The notes under the pieces are model-generated. The model was not told where the DNA came from and searched no databases. It saw nothing but the letters and a program-made list of their open reading frames with translations. Source: Bacteroidales bacterium (GTDB taxonomy: Bacteria > Bacteroidota > Bacteroidia > Bacteroidales > UBA932). From it: a DNA stretch of 64,000 nucleotides. Position 1 is the stretch's first letter, and each line of letters begins with the position of its first letter. Of the stretch, positions 17,466 through 28,258 are shown piece after piece. Both the position numbers and the translations under genes were made by a program. The stretch spans positions 186,001-250,000 of the forward strand of contig JALCST010000001.1 in assembly GCA_022653675.1 (NCBI GenBank). Reading direction: 5' to 3'.

Positions 17466-20354
17466 TCACTTATCTTCTAGATATTTCAATATGATCTTTT
17501 TCAATTCCGAAGGAACGATAGGCTTCGTTAGGAATTCGTCGCAACCGGCTTTTTCCGCTTCTTCCTTGTCACTCTCGAACGTGAATGCCGTCGTTGCCAC
17601 AATCGGGACCGACAAGTTGAACAGCCTGATATTCCTTGCGGCATCCAGGCCGTCCATTTCCGGCATCTTCAAGTCCATAAGTATGAGGTCTGGATTGGTG
17701 GAACGGCACATGTCCACGGCAATTCTTCCGTTTACAGCCCATTTGATGCGGTAATACCTTTTCAAAATAGTGTAAAGGAGAAGATAATTGCTCTCGACAT
17801 CTTCGGCAATCAGAATTAATTTCTGGGTTTTCCCGTTGTTGCAATCCGTCTTCTCCGAAGATTTCTGCTGTTCCTGGTTCTGATCTTTAGGTTCTTTTTG
17901 TTCAGGTATATCGCCGCACGGCAACCTGAACCAGAAGTGTGAACCTATCCCAAGTTCCGATTCGGCGCCTATTTTCCCTCCAAGTCCTTCAACGATATTT
18001 TTGCATATGGAAAGTCCCAATTCAGCTGTTCCCTCGTCGGAATCATCTACCTGAGCGCTACTTTCAAATATATGTGGCAAAACTTCAGGTTTGATTCCTA
18101 TGCCGGTATCTTTGACGTCGAACTGTATCTGGTCGCCATCAATTTCGAAACTTAACTGGACGTAACCGGAAGAAGTAAATTTGATAGCATTCGTCACCAA
18201 ACTATTAAGCACCTGTTGAAGCCGTTTCCTGTCGCTTTTTATCTTACATTCCCCTTTTGTCTTGGAAACGAATTGCAAGACGATTCCCTTGTTAAGACCC
18301 AATTTCAGAGACAGCATAAAATCGTTGCAAAGAGAATAAACATCGATGATGCTGTAGCTATAATCTATTGTTCCCGATTTGATCTTCGAGACATCGAGGA
18401 TATCTGAAATCAGCTGTTGGATAAGGGAGGAATTATCGTGGACGATTTTGGCGTAATTCTTTTTGGTTTCCACGTTCTCCTCGCTTGCAAGCAAATCTGA
18501 AAAACCTACTATGGCATTAAGAGGGGAACTTATTTCGCGGTTCATATTGGAAAGAAAAGCCTTCTTGAGTTTGTCCGCATTTACTGTTTTGTCATACTCA
18601 TTCTTAAGATTCTCCATGCATTCCCTGAGTTCAGTAATGTCGTAATTCGCACAGGCGGCTTCTATCTTGCCTTTCTCAGGGGCGAATTCCGTTATTTCCA
18701 TGACATTGTAGATGCATTTGCATCTCTTTCCGGATGCATCGGCAAAATGAATGCGGACCTCTCCCTTGATGGATTTTTCGGATCCCTCTTTCGCTTTTTC
18801 AAAAAAGGCCTTCAATCCGGTCCTGTCTTCATCGTACAAATTTTGGAAAAAGTCTTCGATAGATTTCTCCGTAACCTCTTCGCAATTTATACCTATGTTC
18901 CGGCAAAATTGTTTGTTAGCATAGCCTTTGAAATCCACCAGGTTAATGCTGGCATATCCGATCCCTGCCGATTCGGAGACAATCGAGAATGGCGATTCGA
19001 AATCACACACACCGGTTTTGACCATAGTGCCTTCACCATTTTCCTCCACCGAAAGCAGGTAACCGACATGTTCGCCAACTGTCCCATAAAGTTTCGACAT
19101 CTTGAAATGCATGCTTACGACTCCATGCTTTGAAGAAGCGAATCTCTTGTCGCCATCCAAGTCATAATCTATGTCGGATTCGGCGAGATTGGCTCTTTTC
19201 GCCTCCTCAATGAAATTTCCGGGGATGGATGGATCGTCGAAGATGGAATATTCCTTCAAATCGTCAATGGATTGCAATCCGAATATTTTTAAGGCTTTGG
19301 AATTGTATTTTTCGGGATGGCCATCCTTGTCGTAAAATGCGATGCCGGCAGAAGTATTCGAGAATACTGTCTTCAACATGTTTTCGCTCTCTGTGAGGGA
19401 AATATTCATGCTTTTCAGCTTTTCTTCTTCATGCCTGAGATTGTCCTGCATCTTTTCCCTGTTTGAACAAGCTGATATGACATTCGTAAGGAAGAGCATC
19501 CATTGGTAATCCTCCTTGGACCAGTTGCGGTATTGTCCGGTAACATAGATTCCTACGTATCCCCAAACTTCTTTTCCATTCAACAGGGGAATGGCAATCA
19601 TGGATTTTATATCCCGGGATTTCAGTGCTTCGTATTCTCTTTCGGCCAAAAGCTGCAGATCGCCAATATCGTTAAGGACCACAGGTTCGTTTCGGGATAT
19701 GCGGCTTGTCAGGTATGGGAAATCTCCTGACCTGAGATTTTGAAGGAGATCTATGCGTGCTTCTACACGTTGGCCTACAGCCTCATACTTGCAACTTGCG
19801 TTCTTATCATCAAGAAAAACGAAAAGACAGCACCGGTCCGCTTTGACAATATCGGTCATATTTTTCAAGATCCCGTTTATCGCTTCGTCCAAGCTGGTCC
19901 CAGACAGCATGTTAAGCAACAGGTCGGTGGTCGAGTTCAACCCGAGTAGAAGATCGTTGACCGTTGTCAGGACATCCGCCCTGCTTTTCCTTCCCGGTTC
20001 CCCGGTGACTTGAAAATATCCTTCCTTGACAATGTTTCCGGCCTCGTCTTTACGGCAAGAAGAAGTATAGACATCGGCCCATGCAATTCCTCTTTTCGTT
20101 ATGAAAGGGCAGCTTTTTTTTGAATAAGGACCTTGAGGATATGCCGGGTCGGTAAGGTTTCTAAGTGTAACGTTCCCATATTCCGGAGCGATAATTTCTG
20201 CCAATTCCTCTAATGAACACCGGTCTTTGGGAAGACCGAAATAATCGGAAGCGAAATCAGAGTAAAAAAAAGTGTTCCTCCTCAGATTAAATTTCCACCA
20301 TCCCATCTTGGCTGTTTGGGCCATCTCCTTGAATATCTGTAACTCATCAGACAT
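17466..20354 (-). CDS. hybrid sensor histidine kinase/response regulator lacking the phospho-accepting His
   Basis: 962 residues, no membrane segment: PAS-like domain (about 10-125), GAF (150-310), two further PAS-like domains (325-450 and 460-590), HisKA (595-665), HATPase_c (700-815), a polar linker and a C-terminal receiver (840-960). The ATP-binding N-box (LVTNAIKFTSSG), DTGIGI and ELGLSICKNIVEGLGG are good, and the receiver keeps D894 (LILMDLKMP), ATTAF and LTKPI. The H-box reads FLSNMNREISSPLNAIVGF where the family has SHEIRTP: residue 606 is Arg (codon CGC at 18539-18537). Autophosphorylation at the usual site is therefore not possible. The gene stands alone with its own -7 box; no partner is adjacent. 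Confidence 0.9.
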   Translation of the reverse strand: MSDELQIFKEMAQTAKMGWWKFNLRRNTFFYSDFASDYFGLPKDRCSLEELAEIIAPEYGNVTLRNLTDPAYPQGPYSKKSCPFITKRGIAWADVYTSSCRKDEAGNIVKEGYFQVTGEPGRKSRADVLTTVNDLLLGLNSTTDLLLNMLSGTSLDEAINGILKNMTDIVKADRCCLFVFLDDKNASCKYEAVGQRVEARIDLLQNLRSGDFPYLTSRISRNEPVVLNDIGDLQLLAEREYEALKSRDIKSMIAIPLLNGKEVWGYVGIYVTGQYRNWSKEDYQWMLFLTNVISACSNREKMQDNLRHEEEKLKSMNISLTESENMLKTVFSNTSAGIAFYDKDGHPEKYNSKALKIFGLQSIDDLKEYSIFDDPSIPGNFIEEAKRANLAESDIDYDLDGDKRFASSKHGVVSMHFKMSKLYGTVGEHVGYLLSVEENGEGTMVKTGVCDFESPFSIVSESAGIGYASINLVDFKGYANKQFCRNIGINCEEVTEKSIEDFFQNLYDEDRTGLKAFFEKAKEGSEKSIKGEVRIHFADASGKRCKCIYNVMEITEFAPEKGKIEAACANYDITELRECMENLKNEYDKTVNADKLKKAFLSNMNREISSPLNAIVGFSDLLASEENVETKKNYAKIVHDNSSLIQQLISDILDVSKIKSGTIDYSYSIIDVYSLCNDFMLSLKLGLNKGIVLQFVSKTKGECKIKSDRKRLQQVLNSLVTNAIKFTSSGYVQLSFEIDGDQIQFDVKDTGIGIKPEVLPHIFESSAQVDDSDEGTAELGLSICKNIVEGLGGKIGAESELGIGSHFWFRLPCGDIPEQKEPKDQNQEQQKSSEKTDCNNGKTQKLILIAEDVESNYLLLYTILKRYYRIKWAVNGRIAVDMCRSTNPDLILMDLKMPEMDGLDAARNIRLFNLSVPIVATTAFTFESDKEEAEKAGCDEFLTKPIVPSELKKIILKYLEDK

Positions 20355-20430
20355 TTTTCAGTTATTTTAATGTTTCTCAAAACTGTTTTAGAGAGAGCAC
20401 TTATCATCTTCTGTCATTTCAATAACCGTG

Positions 20431-20438
20431 CAAATCTA
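20431..20438 (-). promoter_or_regulatory. -7 box of the hybrid kinase gene
   Basis: Minus strand TAGATTTG, an exact TAnnTTTG match, leaving a leader of about 70 bases. Confidence 0.5.
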
Positions 20439-20602
20439 TAATAATTATATTACATTTAATAAAAAGCAAATGAATTTGTTGCAATATCCGGCGTTTTATT
20501 TGTAAAAAACACGCAGTTAAAATTCATTCTTAATTTCTTCCTGTTCGGTAAACGGATTTCCGTCTTCTTCTTTTTTAACTTTATTGAATATTGCCTAATT
20601 GT

Positions 20603-20610
20603 TAATTTTG
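20603..20610 (+). promoter_or_regulatory. -7 box of the BACON lipoprotein gene
   Basis: TAATTTTG with TTTA (20580-20583) 19 bases upstream, one mismatch from the -33 consensus; leader of about 40 bases. Confidence 0.55.
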
Positions 20611-20654
20611 ATTATGATTCAGGATGGAAAGTTTTGTCCAAATAAACAGTATAT

Positions 20655-21815
20655 ATGAAAAGAAAATTACCGGTTGTAGTAGCTGTATTGATTACTGTTA
20701 TTTCAACAGTTTCATGTAAAAAAACGGAAACATATTCGTTGTCTGTGGATTATGATCAGTCAACCGAAATATCGGCTGAAGGAGGAAGTGCCACATTCAA
20801 CATAATGTCCGATATGAAATGGGCTGTAACCAACGATGACAGCTGGATTATTGGCATCAATACCCGAGAAGGAGAGGGAAAAGGATCGGTAAAAGTCTCG
20901 TTTGCTCCGAACAATAGCGCCGATTCGCGTATTTCGGTATTCAGGGTAGATGCAGGGAAAGATTATGAAGAGGTTGTAATAAGACAGGCTGCAGGCGAAT
21001 TGCCTGATGCTGCAGGAATTATAACCGAAAGCGGCCTTACGGAAGAAACTGCTACGTTGACGGTGGATTCCATAGGGAAAGCCGTTTCCTACAAATGGTA
21101 TAAGGACAATTCAGTGATGCAGATCTCCTCCGTCAGGACGTTGGTCGCTACCGAAAGCGGGAAATACAAGGTGACCGGTGTGAATAGCATAGGGGAGGGG
21201 GAAGCCAGTCCGGAAATTGCCGTGACGATAAGCCATTACGAAGGTCCGTTGAAATTCGAGGACATCCCGGATGCTGGCTACGAAGCTTCAGGCGTACCAT
21301 CAATATTGAGCGATCCGGGACCTTCATCATGGACAGGTACAGTCGCAAAAGTTTACGATAAACAGGAATATTCCATCAGCTCATGGGGCGGCACTGACTA
21401 TTTGGTAAATATCCGATACAGGTCCGACAGTCTGTTCATTGATGACAGCACCTTGGTCACAAGTGACGAGGAGGAACAATATTACGGATATTTCACGGCG
21501 TTCTTCATAGCAGGCGAAAACATATACATTTTGGAAGATTTCGGCCCTAAATACGATAAAAAGAGCAGGACACTGGATTTCAGCGCCGAATATGAGAATT
21601 TCCCGATATGGGTCGCCGTCCTGGGGTACGATCAGGACATGAATTTTGCGGGAGTGGCATTTTCGGAAGGTTATGAGGATTGCAAGATGGTCCTGGATTC
21701 CGGGGAAGGCCGGAATATGTTAGAATGCAAATCGAAACTTTCAGGTCATATCGATCTGGAAAACCTGAGTTATGGCGGGAAAATAAAAATCGATCCGTCC
21801 AAACTGAGAAGATAG
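20655..21815 (+). CDS. BACON and Ig-like domain lipoprotein
   Basis: 386 residues. Lipoprotein signal ends ISTVSCKKTE. Residues about 30-115 form a BACON domain (SAEGGSATFNIMSDMKWAV, DDSWIIGI), a module linked to carbohydrate or mucin contact in Bacteroidetes surface proteins. Residues about 118-195 are an Ig-like unit (VSYKWYKDNSVMQ, GKYKVTGVNSIGEGEASP). The remaining ~190 residues are beta-rich and unrecognised. The Ig-like unit is closely related to two copies in the LRR lipoprotein at 22472-24331. The downstream subtilase fragment begins 52 bases later on the same strand and may be co-transcribed. Confidence 0.75.
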   Translation: MKRKLPVVVAVLITVISTVSCKKTETYSLSVDYDQSTEISAEGGSATFNIMSDMKWAVTNDDSWIIGINTREGEGKGSVKVSFAPNNSADSRISVFRVDAGKDYEEVVIRQAAGELPDAAGIITESGLTEETATLTVDSIGKAVSYKWYKDNSVMQISSVRTLVATESGKYKVTGVNSIGEGEASPEIAVTISHYEGPLKFEDIPDAGYEASGVPSILSDPGPSSWTGTVAKVYDKQEYSISSWGGTDYLVNIRYRSDSLFIDDSTLVTSDEEEQYYGYFTAFFIAGENIYILEDFGPKYDKKSRTLDFSAEYENFPIWVAVLGYDQDMNFAGVAFSEGYEDCKMVLDSGEGRNMLECKSKLSGHIDLENLSYGGKIKIDPSKLRR

Positions 21816-21867
21816 GTGAATCCTATGAACATCAATTAAGCATAAACTGAATAAAAATAAGAACAAT

Positions 21868-22698
21868 ATGAAAATTAAATATCTTCTTTTATTTCTAGTT
21901 CCTGTATTATTATTTTCATGTACTTCCGAGAAGATCGGCAACGATGCCGAAGGGAATTCCGGAAACACCAATATTCCAGATTTTCAGGCAAACCTGTCGA
22001 AAGATGCAATAATACCCGGAGCGATCCGGATAAAGCTTGACGAAACCACTTATGAGGAATTGTCTTTACAGACAAAAGGAGGTGAGGTCGTTACTGGAAT
22101 TTCTGATATGGACGAACTGGCATCTGAGCTGGGTGCCACAAAAATAGAACCCACATTCGGCAAGGCGGGAAGGTGCGAACCCCGTTGGCATAAGGCGGGA
22201 TTGGACCGTTGGTTCGACGTTTATTTCGATAAAAACGTACCGGTTACACGTGCCTACAACGATTTTACAAACATCAGGGGAATTTCCGTAGTGGAGCCAT
22301 GCCTGAAGATAAACAGGGAACCTTACGAAGCATCGGAATCATACACTGCACATGAACTTCTTCGGCTGGCGAATTCGAAAACAAAGAGTGCGGCAGATAG
22401 TGCAAGCGGGTTCGACGATCCTGGACTGGGAAAACAGTGGCATTATTACAATGACGGTTCCATGCCATGCGCTAAAGCTGGAGCGGATATAGATCTTGTA
22501 AAAGCGTGGAAGATCTGTACCGGAAACCCGGAAGTAATAGTAGATGTGGTTGACGACGGGATAGACATAAGCCACGAAGACCTGGCAGCAAACATCTGGC
22601 ACAATACTGCTGAAATAAGTTGCCCCAACATGACAAGCTCTGCAATGATTTGCAATTGCTCAAGTCCAAAGAAGTCAACTGATTTTCAGAGCACGTAA
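21868..22698 (+). pseudogene. subtilisin-like (S8) peptidase lipoprotein, truncated
   Basis: The frame encodes 276 residues: lipoprotein signal (LLFSCTSEK), a pro-domain-like region (PGAIRIKLDETTYEEL ... WFDVYFDKNVPVTRAY) and the start of an S8 catalytic domain with the Asp motif VDVVDDGIDISHEDLAANI. Family similarity stops at NTAEI (about 22618). The final ~27 residues are encoded by bases that are the antisense of an LRR gene, and the catalytic His and Ser regions are absent. A normal member would be several hundred residues longer. The gene is broken by a rearrangement, or the sequence is joined wrongly at this point. Confidence 0.75.
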
Positions 22699-24331
22699 AT
22701 GTCATCAGGCTAGTGCACCCTGCGATATCCAAAGACTCCAATTTGTTTCTGTCGCATGCCAGGTCCCTGAGTGAATCGGTGCTCAGTTTCAAATCGCTGA
22801 TGTCGTTGTCATAACACCATAAGGTTCCCATATTCTTGCATTGGCTGATATCCAAAGCACTGATACTGTTGCTGAAACAATACAAAAGCGACAGGGACTT
22901 GCAATTGCTCAAATCAAGTTTTGACAGTTGGTTGTCGTAGCAATAAAGTTCCTTCAATGCCGAGCAACTACTTACGTTTAATTCATTAAGGGAAGATGAT
23001 TCGCATCTTACAAGTTCAAGCTTTGTGCATCCTGTAAGATCAAGGGATTGCGATGTGGAGAGCTGCTGGCACTGCAGCCAGGTCAGGGAAGAGAATCCGG
23101 TCAAGTCAAGCGAGACGAGGGGATTTGCCGAGCAATTCAACTCTACGAGTTGCGATTTGAGATTACTTAAGTCTATTGAACTTATCGAATTGTTTTGGAA
23201 ATAAAGTTCGGTAAGGCTGGTACAGTACTGGAGATTCAGGGAAGTAAGATTGTTCTCTCCGCAAGTCAGACTTGTCAGGGATGACATACCTGTCAGATCC
23301 AATTCGGAGATTGAATTTGCAAAACAGTTCAATACTTCTAGTGCGGTATTTTTGCTTATATTCAACTCGGATACGTCATTGGCGAATATATTGAGTTCCT
23401 GTAGAGCAGGGCAACCACTTACGTCTATGGATTTTAACTTGTTGCGTGATGCGTCAAGGGTCTTCAAATTAGGAAGATCGCCAAGAGTCAGACTCTGCAG
23501 ATCCATATTGGACACTTCAAGTGAAACCAGGTTGATAAGAGCACTGGCATCGAGTCCCGCAAACTTGTTGCTGCCGCAGTCGAGTTCGGTGATCCCGGTG
23601 AAATATTCGATGCCCTGCATCGATTCGATGCTCATGGAACTTACATTTATGGTCCCGGTATATGCAGCGGCTTCAGTGTTCGTGTATGAATCGCTTCCGT
23701 TTGCGATTTCTGTTTTTACCCATTCCCTAAAGGTAGCGTCCGGAATATGTTCTTCCGTAAGAATGTTAAAAGAGCTTACTGCAATGGTTACCGCCGTGCT
23801 GTGTTTCCCTTCTCCCACGGAGTTTATGCCAGCAACCTCGAACGACCCGCCGATTTCTGCAGTGTAGGTTGGGGTTTCTGTGTCATCGAGTTTGTTGCCG
23901 TCGAGATACCAGCGATATGATGTGGCGCGCTTTATTTCCGGAACGGAAAGCCGGATATATCCGTTTTCCAGAGTTTCCTGCGTGATCGTCCCGGCATCGG
24001 CAGGCAATCCGACTGTGACTTCAATCGCATCGCTTTGAGCACCCTCGCCGCCTTTATTGACACCTGTCACCTTGTAGGTTCCAGATACTTTAGCCAAGTA
24101 GGTGTTGGATTCCGAAGATTGTACAACGTCTTCGCCGAAATACCAATTGTAGGTTTCGGCATTTTCGATCGTTTCTACAGAAAGCAGCACGTTCCCGTCA
24201 TCCTGTATTTCCGATGTTATTTTTCCAGCAGCTTCAGGAACAGGTTGCTGTATCTCTTTTTTACATCCGGAAAGGCAAAGCAGGAAAGCCGCAATTGCCA
24301 ATGAAAGCCAATTAATCAATGTTTTTTTCAT
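22472..24331 (-). CDS. leucine-rich-repeat lipoprotein with Ig-like domains, 3' end replaced by foreign sequence
   Basis: The ATG at 24331 gives a lipoprotein signal (MKKTLINWLSLAIAAFLL then LSGCKKE); an upstream ATG at 24433 would bury it. Two Ig-like units (ETYNWYFGEDVVQ, TSYRWYLDGNKLD) fill residues about 30-190. About 17 repeats of 20-21 residues then follow the pattern LxxLxCxxNxLxxLDLSxC, for example LKELYCYDNQLSKLDLSNC. The last repeat breaks at SLSCWGN near 22625, and the final ~51 residues are the antisense of the subtilase gene. The protein is probably surface-exposed and binds other proteins. The true C-terminus is missing. Confidence 0.75.
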   Translation of the reverse strand: MKKTLINWLSLAIAAFLLCLSGCKKEIQQPVPEAAGKITSEIQDDGNVLLSVETIENAETYNWYFGEDVVQSSESNTYLAKVSGTYKVTGVNKGGEGAQSDAIEVTVGLPADAGTITQETLENGYIRLSVPEIKRATSYRWYLDGNKLDDTETPTYTAEIGGSFEVAGINSVGEGKHSTAVTIAVSSFNILTEEHIPDATFREWVKTEIANGSDSYTNTEAAAYTGTINVSSMSIESMQGIEYFTGITELDCGSNKFAGLDASALINLVSLEVSNMDLQSLTLGDLPNLKTLDASRNKLKSIDVSGCPALQELNIFANDVSELNISKNTALEVLNCFANSISELDLTGMSSLTSLTCGENNLTSLNLQYCTSLTELYFQNNSISSIDLSNLKSQLVELNCSANPLVSLDLTGFSSLTWLQCQQLSTSQSLDLTGCTKLELVRCESSSLNELNVSSCSALKELYCYDNQLSKLDLSNCKSLSLLYCFSNSISALDISQCKNMGTLWCYDNDISDLKLSTDSLRDLACDRNKLESLDIAGCTSLMTFTCSENQLTSLDLSNCKSLQSLSCWGNLFQQYCARCLLPGLRGLCLSRRQPHLLLLPGFRYRSSTLLQDLYPLQL

Positions 24332-24353
24332 TATTATCTTAAACAAAATCATC

Positions 24354-24384
24354 CAAATATAAAAATAGATTACCTGACAGGTAA
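24354..24384 (-). promoter_or_regulatory. -7 box and operator-like palindrome of the LRR gene
   Basis: Minus strand TATATTTG (24361-24354) is an exact -7 match 22 bases before the ATG. Eight bases further upstream lies TTACCTGACAGGTAA (24370-24384), a perfect 7+1+7 palindrome placed between the -7 box and the -33 position, where a repressor would block RNA polymerase. Confidence 0.5.
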
Positions 24385-24464
24385 AATAAAGAAGAAAAGG
24401 AAGAAAAGCCGAAAAGGTGGATTCAACTTTCAATCCGGCGGAATGAATTATTCCGGTATCATGA

Positions 24465-26831
<2,367 letters not shown>

Positions 26832-26851
26832 GGTTCTGTAAAGGAGCTGTC

Positions 26852-28258
26852 TTAATCTCTCGGCCCGGTGGCTTCGGTACGCAGGCGATATTTCGTCAGT
26901 GCCAAACAATAAGCTATTTCCTCGTCGGTAAGTTTGTTTTGTGCAGAACGAAGTTCGGTCTGCGCTTCGAGCAGGTCGGATACGGGAACCAATCCGGCTT
27001 CATATCGGGTGGAAAGTTGCCTTACCGTCTGTTCGGCGACTGATACGGATTCCTTTGCCACCTGCAGTTGATCCCATGCACATGTGAGATTTACCCATAA
27101 TTGCCGCACCTGAAGTATCAGCTGGTTGTCCAGATACTCCTTTTCGTTGACGGCCTTTTGGACTTCGTATCCGTACCTGCGAACTTTGTTGTACGTCTTG
27201 GCCCAATCCGTAATGGGAATTTTTACGGTCGCGAATACCACCCCGTTGGTCCGGGGATCCCCGATTAAATGCCCGTATCCATAAGATGCTCCCAATCCCA
27301 CCTGGGGCAGCGACTCACCGAGTGCTATCCTCTTCTCGAGTTTCTTGGCATCCACCGACAGTTCGAGAAGCCTGTTTTCATCCATTTTTCTCGCAGCCTG
27401 TTCTTCGGGAACGTAGTATTTGTCCGGGGCAGAAAGTCCGGAAAGCTTGTCGGACAAGTGAATATCGTCAATATAAGGTAGGGAGTCGCAAGCTGTCGTG
27501 CGATATGGGTTGTATTGTACCCCTATGGCATTGAAAAGATCCATTTTGGCGAGTCTGATCCCTCCTTCCAATTGGATCTTCTGCGACAGAAGTTCGTTAC
27601 GTTTCAACTTTACCTGCATTACATCGGATTCCACCGAAAGTCCGGCCAGACGGGCCGAAGAGACATCCTTGTACAGCGTATCGACAAGTTTTACCGCTTG
27701 TGCGAGAGCCACCATCTTGTCTTCCAACGATACCACCTGCCAATACTTTTGTTCGACATCCTCATCGTTGTCACGCAACTTGACGTTCCTGCGCAGGGAA
27801 GCGGCTTCTATTCCAAGGGAGGCGAGCCTGTTTCCATTGGCTATCCTTCCCCCTGCATAAAGAGGCTGGGTAAGTGTCAAAGAAGCCGTATATCCCGAGC
27901 TTAGCGCCGAATATGAAGTTTTGATCCCATAAAGCGCCCCGAGAGTCTGGATGTAATAATTGAGATTGTTCGCGGCATCCGAGTTTCCCAGGATATCCTT
28001 TACCTGTATGTCGAGCATCGGATCTATCGCCTGGAATCCGAATGCATTTAGCGACACGGTGGGAAAATATTCAGCCAATGCCTCGCGCTTCTGTGCGCGG
28101 GCTGAAAGAAGATCCAGCTGCGCATTGCGCACATAGGGATCGTTGGATTTAGACATCGTCTTGCACTCTTCCAGTGAAAGCGAAATTTCATTTTGGGCCG
28201 AAACCGTCATGCATGGAAACAGGAGCAGTACTGCCAACATCATCTTATTTTTCTTCAT
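26852..28258 (-). CDS. TolC-family outer-membrane efflux protein
   Basis: 468 residues from the ATG at 28258, with signal peptide (MLAVLLLFPCMTVSAQ). Two tandem outer-membrane efflux repeats are seen: SLEECKTMSKSNDPYVRNAQ near the start and the long coiled region YEVQKAVNEKEYLDNQLIL, then TRYEAGLVPVSDLLEAQTEL near the end. It forms the outer-membrane exit duct of the tripartite pump. It overlaps the RND gene by 14 bases, which indicates translational coupling, and is the last gene of the operon. A TTG at 28267 is in frame but less likely. Confidence 0.92.
   Translation of the reverse strand: MKKNKMMLAVLLLFPCMTVSAQNEISLSLEECKTMSKSNDPYVRNAQLDLLSARAQKREALAEYFPTVSLNAFGFQAIDPMLDIQVKDILGNSDAANNLNYYIQTLGALYGIKTSYSALSSGYTASLTLTQPLYAGGRIANGNRLASLGIEAASLRRNVKLRDNDEDVEQKYWQVVSLEDKMVALAQAVKLVDTLYKDVSSARLAGLSVESDVMQVKLKRNELLSQKIQLEGGIRLAKMDLFNAIGVQYNPYRTTACDSLPYIDDIHLSDKLSGLSAPDKYYVPEEQAARKMDENRLLELSVDAKKLEKRIALGESLPQVGLGASYGYGHLIGDPRTNGVVFATVKIPITDWAKTYNKVRRYGYEVQKAVNEKEYLDNQLILQVRQLWVNLTCAWDQLQVAKESVSVAEQTVRQLSTRYEAGLVPVSDLLEAQTELRSAQNKLTDEEIAYCLALTKYRLRTEATGPRD

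Larger units (their letters stand above)
20355..20654. other. divergent intergenic region
   Basis: 300 AT-rich bases between the hybrid kinase and the BACON lipoprotein gene. Apart from the two divergent -7 boxes listed separately I see no gene and no strong hairpin. Confidence 0.6.
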
